Source: Sanderia malayensis (Eukaryota > Cnidaria > Scyphozoa > Semaeostomeae > Pelagiidae). Taken from it: DNA of 64,000 nucleotides. Positions 39,601 through 51,600 of this stretch are shown in pieces (the first letter of the stretch is position 1; each line of letters opens with the position of its first letter). The translations under genes were made by a program, and so were the position numbers. The stretch is taken from contig RQOL01000618.1 of NCBI GenBank assembly GCA_013076295.1, forward strand, positions 3,162,001 to 3,226,000, written 5' to 3'. The notes under the pieces are model-generated. The model searched no databases. It saw only the letters and a program-made list of their open reading frames with translations, and was not told the DNA's origin.

Positions 39601-42600
39601 CCTCGATTGCATGATAAAATAAAGTACAAACCACAATAAGAACTATAACTGCAATAATAAATAGCGAACAAAATCAACAGGTAAGATACCTCGCTTGATA
39701 ACTGGTTGCATTTCTCAGATCTTCACCATTTATACTCACAATTCTGTCGCTGACTTTGATGGAGCCATCCCGGATTATAGTGCCGTTTTCAAGAACACTG
39801 AGAACAGGTGAACCGGAGCCATCTTTATCATCTCCAAGAGTGATGCCTTAAACATGCGAAATGCAAACATTAATCGTCACAAGCATTATATGTGCTATGC
39901 TATACATCTAAGATAAAGAAGTGCGTTATCAGCTGAAGGACATATACAGCTAAAAACCAAAGAGCCATAATTTAAAACTCGATGGGCTATGAGGCATAAA
40001 CCTGGTGAGCTATGAGGCATAAAGTCAAGAAGCTATGAGACATAAACTCAAGAAGCTATGAGGCATAAACTCAAGAAGCTATGAGGCATAAACTCAAGAA
40101 GCTATGAGGCATAAACTCAAGAAGCTATGAGACATAAACTCAAGAAGCTATGAGGCATAAGCTCGGTGAGCTATGAGATATAAACTCGGTGAGCTACGAG
40201 ACATAAACTCGGTGAGCTACGAGACATAAACTCGGTGAGCTATGAGGCATAAACTCGAAAATTTTAATCAAGCATCATCATAATCAAGTAGTGCGGAACA
40301 TGTTCTTTTGAACAGCCTTTCAAACAGTCAAATATTGGAAATCGTTTCCACAAAACTGTGAATTAAGTCGAGAAAACTCCTCTGGATTTCAGCTGGCAGG
40401 CAGGATGTGTGCTAACGAGACTCGCACGATTGCTAAACATAAGACATTGTCAATTGATTCTCTTTTAGATACCGACCATCTCGACCGCCCGCTATCTATC
40501 TCAAACGATTTTCTCATTCCCCTCGATTTAGCACAGTATAGTTCGTTATTTCGAGTATTCGCCATGACAAACCAACTTCAATTGAGAGTTCGAGATAGCG
40601 AATGTCAGCTCAATATTACGAAAACCAGCATTCCTTTTTATTGAATTAAAGCCTCATTCCACAATTCCATGTTTTACAAACAGCCGTCTTTGAACTTCAA
40701 AAATTAGAGTTCGGGAAAATACATTAGAGCAGGTATTACATTTAACTCAAGTTGAGTGCCCCTATTCTGACAATAGTGCTCGATATACGTGAGTATATAG
40801 AGCAATTATATAGTAGAATTTTCACTCAATGAAAAGACATGTTCTCTGTGACTCCGAGTTTCATGCTTGCGCACTCGTCAGACAGACTATACTATTAGAG
40901 CAGGTATTATAAATTTCTCCAAACCATAAACATACTCACCGAGTCCGACAACGTCCCTGGGGATGGTTACGGATCGTACATTTGCACCCAATTCACGACT
41001 CATTTCAATATCTTCAGTAGAAACAGGCAGGTCGTGGCCATCATAGCTATCATTATCATCACCACTCTCATCTGAAGACGAACTGCTATTCTCCTCACAA
41101 CTCTTTTCCACAGTTATAATCACTGCAAAAGAAAATTCATCACATTCAAATAAAGTAGAAACTCATCAATTAACGTAGAAATATTCAATGACGTGGTGAT
41201 ATGGGCAGAATACATAATTAGGTAAAGGTGATTACAAAATTTTGAGTCTTGTCAAGGTGACTCTTTGATTTGTTTACGTGACTGCGGTTCGACAATTACC
41301 AGCACAGTTTCATACTCTTCGTTCACAGCTCCTCGACTTAGTAAACATGGGTACACATGCTTACCCATGTGTCACATGGGTCACGTGTTTATAAATAGAG
41401 CAAGCGCATGCGTGTCTGTTGTTTGAATAAGATTCAAAAGCTCTCTGCGTCTCAAACTCAAAACGAAGCAGTCTGCAATTACTAATCTATTACTGAAGCA
41501 TAAAACAAGGCCACTGTTAATGCTAATCAGACTCACTACAATGCGTCCCTGTGCCTCACTCGCTTGGTCGAGGGATAATAATAATAATAATAATAATCGT
41601 AATGTCCTTGTGTTGAGCGAGCTGCCTGAATAGTGAGCGAGAAAAGTACTTGGATACAAAAGAGCCCCAGGGGATTCTTGGTCGCTCTCTCGGAATGCAA
41701 CATCGGCCATGTGGCCTGTCTGTGCATAAAGCAGAAATAATAATAGCAATAATAATGAATCTAGATGAGTATATCCACTAAGTGGTCCTTTATCTTTATC
41801 GCTTTAATTCCACTAAGTGGTCCTTCACCTGGTCGCTCTAATTTGCCGAAGAGGACTTTTCCCTTTGGGTCCCAAAAAGGTCCTCCCTTAAAACAGACTA
41901 GTTTGTCATTCACTAACACGACAAAGCAATCAACAATGAACAGAGAAAGCCTGGACAAAAGCATGGCAAAGTAATCAGTAATTAAAGAAAAATATTATTG
42001 AATAGGAACCTGGCAGGTGAGATAAGGAGACAATCGTATTGGCAAGTTTGCCCATGCTGACAATGGCATGATGCAAAGAAAGAAGCCCAGCGCATAGAAA
42101 GAATCATACAAAACATTGTTGATTATAAACAAAACCAATTATCAGCGTTTCTGTTATTTGAAACATGGGGCGTCGACGAGCAACACATGTTTTCACGAAT
42201 CCATCAATGCAGAATGATACCTGTTATGATTATTGAGATTCGTGTAACGATACTAAAGCCTGGTTTCCATATAGTCGTTGAGGGTCGTTGAGGGTCGCTG
42301 AAGGATTAAAAATCACACAGAGACATTGTCAAAAGTTGATTTTAATCGTTTGAGCGACCATCAACGACTCTCGATGACAATATGGAAACCAGGCTTAAAC
42401 TCGAGAAACTCATAAGGTGTTCGATATATCTAGATTTCTCCCAATATGCATACCTGTCGATTGCTACTTTTAAAATGTAAACGTGTACTTAATAGAAATA
42501 CCAGCAAGCGGTACTGGTACGTGCATTATGGAGTCGCTGCTCGCATAGTCGTCAATCAAAAATCGACGTTGAGGCGGTGGCAATGTAAACGAAAATGAAT

Positions 42601-45600
42601 AAATTGACGAGAATGAAAAATCAAAACTCGGTACATTTAATTGCAACAATCTCCTTTTTCGTCGATCAAAGGTTTATCAAAACGACCCGAATGTTGTTTG
42701 GTCCATTCAAGATCCGTCTTGTCGATACTTGAAAGTATCTCACGATTAAGACAAGCATATCTCCATTTATAATCGTCCCACTCGTTGCCGCTGCTGGCAA
42801 GCAAAGGCTACCCGACAAACGATGACATAATGATCGCTTAGGACAGAAGAGCACAAATGCTTAATCGCTGTGGGTTTTGCGGGATTATTTGGGAAATTTG
42901 CGAAAACAGACCAACATGCATACTTGATTCAGAACGATACAGATGAAGCAGGTCCCTTGATGGCTGCATTGAGAGAAGAAGATATTTGCCCGAGCTCATG
43001 ACACGGCTTCGAGTCAACGAAGCTATGGGGGTGTCCAAGACAACCCCATAGCTTCGTTACTGTCAAGTTATTGGAGCACAACAATCGTTGATGCTCCAAT
43101 AACAGAACAATGATTCTTACACATATGGTGAACAAGCGAAACTTTACAAAACAAAATATTAGAATATCTGGATAAATGAATACCTGCAACCATTCGACAA
43201 AGAACCTTCTTCTTTGCCCTCTCCATGCACATCATTTTCGCCTAACTTACAAAGCTTAATAGCTTACCAAAGACACACGAAACCAGAGCGATTAAATCCT
43301 TTCAGAAAAACCCACCAAACAGTCTACAGTTGTCGAAAGAATACATGTACGTTGCTTGTCAACCAATGCAATAAACTCGTTGTTGATCTGATTATGAAAC
43401 TCGCAAGGCGTAATGCAAGTTTATTCTTATCGTAGAAAAATCAATTGCATAAGTAAAACCAAGCAAAGAATCCTCTCCTACTGAACGCACTTGCACCAGG
43501 TGATAAAATCACATTGAATTGCATACGATTAAGTGTGCTGAGAAATGTTTGGCTTTTTATGGAACGAGTTCTCAGGTTGAACGAGCTCTCAGGTTGAACG
43601 AGCTCTCAGGTTGAACGAGCTCTCAGGTTGAACGAGCTCTCAGGTTGAACGAACTCTCAGGTTGAACGAGCTCTTAGATTGAACGAGCTCTCAGGTTGAA
43701 CGAGCTCTCGAGTTGAGCGAACTCTCAGGTTGAACGAGCTCTTAGATTGAACGAGCTCTCAGGTTGAACGAGCTCTCGAGTTGAGCGAACTCTCAGGCTT
43801 AACGAACTCTCAGGTTGAACGAGCTCTCAGGTTGAACAAACTAAACATCTTGTCCCTTGAAATGCTTTACAGGAGAATGCACTATCAGTTTAACGGGAAC
43901 ACTGTATATCATCACCGATACAAGTTAGTTGTCTTCAAAGTTTGCCTGATGGAGAGCTCGTATTTGAATAATATCAATGTGGATAATTGAGCTCGATGGG
44001 GAGCCAACCGAAAAGATGGAGCAGGTGAAACCGTGAAACAGGTTTCAATTGGCAAGTTAAAATATTGAAATTTCATTGGAAATGCTGTACGTCATCCGGA
44101 GATTACTAACTATTGATGTCGATAAAAAACGCCGCAGTACTTCAAAGCAACTTATAACGCAATCAATTTGCATTACGCCCACGGCGCTTGGGGAATTATA
44201 GACGCGGCGCTTAAAAAAGGTTAGGTTTATTAACTTTGAATTGATCAATTAAGATCGAAAGCGTTTAATAGAGGTTCATGCAAGGTCTTGTTACACTGTT
44301 TAGCAAAACCAACAGCGCTTCTTAAAAGTCTAGCGGCTTTCGCATATAGAAGAAGATCAAGTACCCATGAAACTTACCAGGAACTTTGGTTGCAATCTCC
44401 ATGGCATTATCTGCTGAATCATTCACAGCCTCGTTATCGCTCTCCACTGCTGACGGTAAGGAGGTCTGGGGCAGCTGTCGTGTGGCGTTATCCGGAACAT
44501 GAATTTTTTCCACTGTTGGACTCTCCATATCTCGATCATTCCGAGATGAAATGTCCAAGATCTGCTTTCTCACTCCGATCCTGATCTTTCCTACAAGCAA
44601 AATTATCATAGTACAATTGAACATTGGATACAGTAAAAACCTGCATATAAGAACCAATGGATTAAGAACCTTCAGGGTGATATTTCTGCTCAAAACAGTA
44701 GACAAAACAATAGCCTATTGTCTTGGAGCAATAGGCTAACAGGAAAATTTACAGGTTCTTATATGCGGGTTTTTACTGTGGATTATCATAATACATCATA
44801 ATACAACGGAATATTGATTACAGCATTATAATACAAAAGACAACAAACAATGCAATTCAATTAAATCTACCTTGTGGAGTCGCCTTTAGTGCTTGAACAG
44901 CGATGTCCAGTGATGCATTCTCAAGGTTGACGTCATTGACTGAGGTCAGCTGATCCCCAGGGTCCAGGCCTCCATTCAGTGCAGCAGGACTGCCAGGGAC
45001 AAGACTTCGGATTATGATCACAGTTCGATCTTGCAGCTGAAATTTGCGCAGACAAAAATTTAGTGACGTTTAATTGCTGATACGAAGTGCTTCGTGCAGC
45101 ATCAAGGAGAAATACGTCCCCACCTCCGAATAAGGCCCCCTCAAATAACCCCCCTCCCCCATCCTAATAGTCATTTGCAAAGAAAGTTAGCCCTAGTATC
45201 AATACATTAAAATCGTGCAGTGAATGTACTGCAAACGGCATCAAGTTTAAACCAAGAATTTTATTAATTAACTACATGCTATAGCTCTTCAGTTCATTGT
45301 TGAATGAAAATCCAGGTAAAATCTCGTTTAGGGGGTCATGCGAGGACTTGCAGTGATCATCAAAGTCCTCGTTTAAATAATTGGCTCCTTGAGCTTCTTC
45401 ATAGTATAATTCGCCCTCGATTTAACAAATTCGTGCTGAAACAAATCACTTTGAGAAAATCTCGGTAATACCTGATAGTCGAGTATACTGAAGCCCAGGC
45501 CTCTGTCGCCTTTTATTAGCTCCACGTATTTGACATCATCTGAAAATTCGGCGTGGTTTTCTGAGATTTCCATTGACAAAGTTCTTGGAAATTCTTGTAT

Positions 45601-48600
45601 GTCATCTGGGAGAGAAAATATTGTACGTTTCAGCCCGTGCAAAGAAAAGCATACCTCATGAGCAAGAAAACAGTTACCGTGATAACACTTTTGAAAGTAA
45701 CACTTTTGAAAGTAACACTTTTGAAAGTAACACTTTACGAAGTAGCAACCTAAAAGGACTGACTCTCCATAGCAGAACACTGTGCAGTTCAAAACTTTAT
45801 TGCAATTGAAACGAAAGGTAAAACTATTCACCATCGTTGAAACCGTTGTCTTCTAGCTCTCTAGCGAATACGAGGCGGATATGCTGCGGCAACCCCTGAA
45901 TGAGGCTGACTACTTCAGAATGAGGCAGGTTCAAGACGTTCGTCCCATTGATCTAGAAACATCAGATAAATGAAAAATATTATCAACTTTTTTAATGAAA
46001 CAAATCGATTACGCTATTTAATAAATGTCAGATTAACAACAAAATTATCATTGTGATTTATTATAATCCCTACGTTAGTGATGAATATCACTGTGAAAGC
46101 TCTATTAAACCACCTCTCTATTAAGCCCCCTTCTCTATTAAGCCACCCTCTCTATTAGGCCACCCTCTCTATTAAACCCCTTTTTCTATTAGGCCACCAT
46201 CTCTATTAGGCCACCATCTTTATTAAGCCCCCTCTCTATTAAGCCCACCTTAGGAAAAATTGAAAATCAAATAAGCGTCCCGGGTCTTTACGGTATATCC
46301 ACTACTCATTATAAATAAATAACATCACTCAACTTACCTCAACAATGAAATCTCCAGGCTTCATCACATTTACTTTACCGACTGGTCCTTCTTCGTAAAT
46401 TGAGTGGATACGATGCCAAAATATGCTGCCATCTGAAATAAAAGTATTGAAGGTTGGCCGCTGAGACAGAGAAAGGAAAGGACACTACCGAGGTATGCTA
46501 ATTAATTGTAAGTTATTTGAGGAAAAAATCAATGCATAAACTCAAAAAGATGTGAGAAACAAACTCAAGAAGCTGCGAGGCATAAATTTAAAGAGCTGCG
46601 AGGCATAAATTCAAGAAACTGCGAGGTAAAAGCATTTACCTCCAATGCTTGTAGATCCTTCCAAACTGATGCCTAGACCACCAGATGGATGGAATTTTGA
46701 GAACTGGATAGCCTGCAAAACAAGACCAACGTTTATTCAACATGAACAACCCCCTGGCTGCACATCAGGAATGCATTGATTTCAGTAAGAAGCTTTGCAA
46801 CTTCCAGGGAGGACAAAAAGTAATGCGACGTATACAATCGAAAAGAGCTTACGTAGACATCCACCCCGTCACCGAGTAGCTCTTGATAGTGATCCTTCAA
46901 CTCCTCCTCCACGTCTTTCGGAAGTGATCCGACTAAAAAGAAACAAGATATACTCAAAAAATCAATAAATAGAAATAATTCTTGTCATCAAACTATGGGT
47001 TACTCGACAAACTCAAACCGTGATGCGTGAATCCTTGAATAGATCAACGCATCTTGCTAGAGACAGGTTCCAACAGAAACAGTGATACATGGCAGAACTT
47101 TGATATAACAAAGCTTGAAAAAACCAATTACCTCGTTATATCAATTATACAGTGAGTAATTTGTATTATGGGTTAGTTCAAGGGAATAGATGCCTGAGTT
47201 ACTATTGCAATGAGTTCATTATAAATCGCTTTCGACACATTGCAATTCCACTCCGCATAGCGATATCAAGAGTTGTATTATTAAACCGAAAGTTACTTGC
47301 ACACGATGTCCAGGGGCCAAATGTTCAGTTTAATATACAGTCAACTCTGTCTAATTCGAACAGCCTGGGGAAGCGTGAAAATGTTCGAATTAAAAAACGT
47401 TCGAATTAAAAAGGTTTGTTTTATAAGGATTGGTTCATTAGTGATACTTGAAGGGTCAGAGAATTTCGTTCGAATTAGATAGAGTTCGAATTACATGAGT
47501 TCAAACCATGCAGATTTGACTGTAGCAAAGTGTTCCTTGTGTAAGAGGCTATTTATACAGATGATACAAATTATACTCGTTACATAGCAAGAAAACACCA
47601 AAACAATTCACTTACAATATAACCCATCAGGGGCTGGTGCAGACAGAGTCGTTGCTATATCATTGCCTATGACATCACTACTCGCCATTGATTGATGTTT
47701 ATCCTTTACCCGTGCAATGATCAGGCTAACAATGGAGCCTGTGTTCTTCAGTACTTCAACTGCTTCCAGATTATTCATACCGTCAAGTGATTGACCATCC
47801 ACCTACACAAAAATACATTAATTTATTATCATCGCATAATTATCATAATTACATTCTAGCAACAGAACATCATCATTGTACACTCCCCTCGCGGAATTTA
47901 AGATAACGGACACTACAATGACAATGAACAACGAACGCAATGAAGAATGGTTTATTGCGCAATTATGTGATGTATGATTGTAAAAACCTGTCGAATGAAA
48001 CTTCAGCAATCGAACTCTTAAATTTAGACAGTCAACTATAAAAGACGAATTCTCAATGTATCTGATTACCATTTTGGTGTCTCGCTTAAATTTTCAAATT
48101 GAAAATGTTTAACTCTCGATAGCTCGAACAAACTTCCTATTCCCGACACTACTGTTCCCCCGGGTTTATGGCAAATCTCATTGCTAATCAACAGTTGAAC
48201 GATGGAAACCAGGGGGTTGATGTTGCTAAATCAATTTACCTCGACAATTTGATCATTCAACTGAAGTCTGCCATCTTGTGCCGCGGCACTTCCCTCCGAG
48301 ATATTCTGGATGAAAATTCCGGATAACTCATCTGTTGATTAAAGACGAAAAAACATTTTGTAAATAAACAAATGGCAGTAAACAAGCTGTTCTGACCTTC
48401 AATACATTGGGACATCATATAAGGGACACTCGTGGAATCAATTATTTCGTACGTTGTAGAGAGGTGTCTGTTAATAATGCTTTCACTGTACAACAATTTT
48501 TCAAACTTTTCAATGTAAATTTCCACAAGTGAACAATTCAAACAGCACAGACGATAAAAGGAAATAAAAACAGATGATTCAGATACCTAATGATTTTTCT

Positions 48601-51600
48601 CCAACGTATCCTGCAATTGTAATGCCGAGTCCTTTTTCGTTTTTGCGCAACTTAACCTCAAACGTTTCCACTTCGTAGTCATCCTATACGCAACACAACA
48701 ACACAAATAGCTAAACAAAAACACTAACACATTATGTATCAGCCACTGGCGTAAGGATAAAAATCAAAGTTAAAAAATTAATAGGAATATCACTCGAAAG
48801 AAGCCTTATTCTGCCAGCTTTTTTGATAATTTTTAGTTTATCTTTCTATTTCAAATATTTTAAATAAGTTAAAATAGTTAAATTCTGTGAATGAGGACAA
48901 ATCGGGGTTATGCACTAAGACTTACATTATCGGGCCTAACAGGTATTTTGGGGGGCTCTTCGTCAACAATCCGGGATATGACAAGCTTGACTTTGTTTCC
49001 AGCCTTGCGAAGGATGTTAGCTACTTCATCACTTCCCTTACCACCGAGATTTATGTCATTGATTTGGAGAATGCTATCTCCGCTCTTCAGCCTCCCATCC
49101 TAAAACAAGGCGTTAAAATAGAAGTGTAATAAACACGAGATTATTTACTAATCATTGATTTTTCAACCTTTCTTCAGCATATGCAGTAAATCAAAAAGCA
49201 TTCACAATTATCAAAGGCCTACCTTGTCAGCGGTACCTCCTGGTAAAATGGTTTTCACGATGACGCCAGAAGTTTTCCCGCCGACGATTCCGAAACCGAG
49301 GCTTGAACCGCTGTTGTAGAGTTCGATAGTCTCGATTTGACGCCAGTGGATTCCATCGCCAGTCTGTGATAAAATCAACATCAAAACTTTTAACTGCGTC
49401 GTTCAAAGTTTGAGAGAAATTCACCAATTTGACGCTCTATGTTTACAAAACATAGTATTGGACACTCTTCAACTGCTATATCAGATCCTATTATGGGTTT
49501 ATAAGCTTTAGTAGGTTTATAAGACTCTGACAAAACTCTTTGTAAGAAGCTATGAACAATATTCGCTGGCTACAAGCCATCCTGATATACGGTAAATCCT
49601 CGAATAAGCCCCCGGGGGTGGGGCTTATTTTGGTTTAAACTTGCTGTTATTTGCAATACATTCACCAAACAACTTCAATGTCTAGAAACGTGGGCTCAAT
49701 AACCTTGCAAATGATTATCAGGACGGAGGCTTATTCGAAGAGAGGGGTTATTCGAAGGTGGGGGCTTATTCGAGGATTTACGGTATCATTAATTGACACT
49801 TAGAGGGATAGGAACCTTATTGTAGACAATAAAATTACCGGCATTGAAGCAAGAGAACTCGAGCTGGCCCCAGAATTCGAACGAGAAATAAACGAAGATC
49901 CAGCCATTGAATTTTCCCTTGAAATGTCTGACGAGGGCCTATGCATGCCACCGGTCGCAATAATAAGTTCGACGTTTCCACGGGTCTTTTGCAGAATTGC
50001 AATTGCATCTTGGTGCGACAATCCTGTATCGATTCTCTGTCCGTTGATTGCAAGAATTTGATCACCCTCGTGCAAATTGCCATCCCTGGTCAATAAAATA
50101 ATAGGCGTCATTTAAAACGGGCTCTAAACGACAGTAGGATCTCTGTTTTGGTCGGAAATTTTTCGAAATTGGCCGCATCTTTAAAAAGCAACCTCTGTGC
50201 AAGGGACACCTCTCTACAACGGACAATCGACCCCAAAGGCGTCCGTTATAAGGAGGTGTGTACAAGAACGAATTGTTCAAGGGATGAAGTGTTTAATTTC
50301 TTAGGCTAAGAGGCTTACTGAACGTGGGCTTTCACAGTGCGACTTTACTGTGAAAGCAAAGACTGGTGGTTAAGGAGTTTGAATTCTCCAAGATTTTCTA
50401 CAACAGCTGTAGAATAAAATGCAACATTCATAGCAACTACAAAATAAAAGCAAATACAAGTTCCACACCTATCAGCAACGCCTCCAGGTTGAATTCCTTG
50501 CACGAAAATACCAAGCTCTCCTCTGTTCTCACTTTTCAAACCAACAACACTGAAGCCAAGCCCACCGAGTTCCGGCTTCACCAACTTGATTGTGTCGATT
50601 TCTCGTCCTTCTGCAGTTGCTTCGAGCCCTCTGACCAGCTCAAGATCGTCAGCATACGCTGATTTCATGAGGCCTGGATTCATATGCCTCGCCAAGTCAA
50701 TATCATTGTTGTCGTTGTTGTAATAATCAGGAGGCCCGGGCAAACTGTCCAAGTCGTTGTGATTCCACAACGGGGTCTCACCTTCGACTTCATCTTTGCC
50801 AAACTCTGCCTGAAATTAGGCAAAACAATTTGAAAAACACTTAAATATTTGCTGTTACTCTGGAATCATGATCCCACTAGCCTTAATTAGAATGTTGCAG
50901 ACTCCTGTCTAATGAATCTTAATACAAACTGCTCACTGATGTGAAACGAAGCAACATAAAAGAACATATTCTTAGTTAAACTACCAAACCGAAATTTACT
51001 TGCACACAATGAAGCAGTTCCAGGAACCAAATGTTTACTTTAATATAGCAAAGTGTTGCTTTTGTGAGGGGCTATTTATATAGATGATACAAATTATACC
51101 TAACTCAAGTAACTGAGACCTCTATTAGACAGATGATTTATAAATTGCAAGCTGTTTAAAGAACAGGAATAAGCACAGTGAAGGGTGGATATTTAGTTAA
51201 TTACACTGGAAAGTTTATTATCCAAAGAGTTCAGTATTTACAAGCTGCTTTAAATGTTTTATGGCTTCGCAAGTCATCCACGCCATGTGGTTCAAAGACT
51301 TTAACTTGTCATAGTAAAAGTTAAAGTCTAAATCAAAGACTTTGGCTTTAATGGATCAAGTTCTATATTGTAAGCGGAACAAGCTCTACCTGAGAGGATG
51401 ATGTGCTCATTCCAGGCTGGAAAACAAGCTCTCCTGTCGGAGAAAAGTCATAATCATTGATTCCAACATTGGGAGTTGTTTTCACTTTCCACTGCAACTC
51501 CTTCAACGAGTCTTGAATCGTGATGATTTGACGAAACATTGGACTGTCAAGCATTTGAACGATGGCAGCTATTTCATTCTCTTGGCCATAGTCACCTTTA

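Noticed and set aside
38100..43840. Regularly spaced repeats resembling a CRISPR array
   Set aside because: The repeats are directly tandem with no unique spacers, and the host is an animal.
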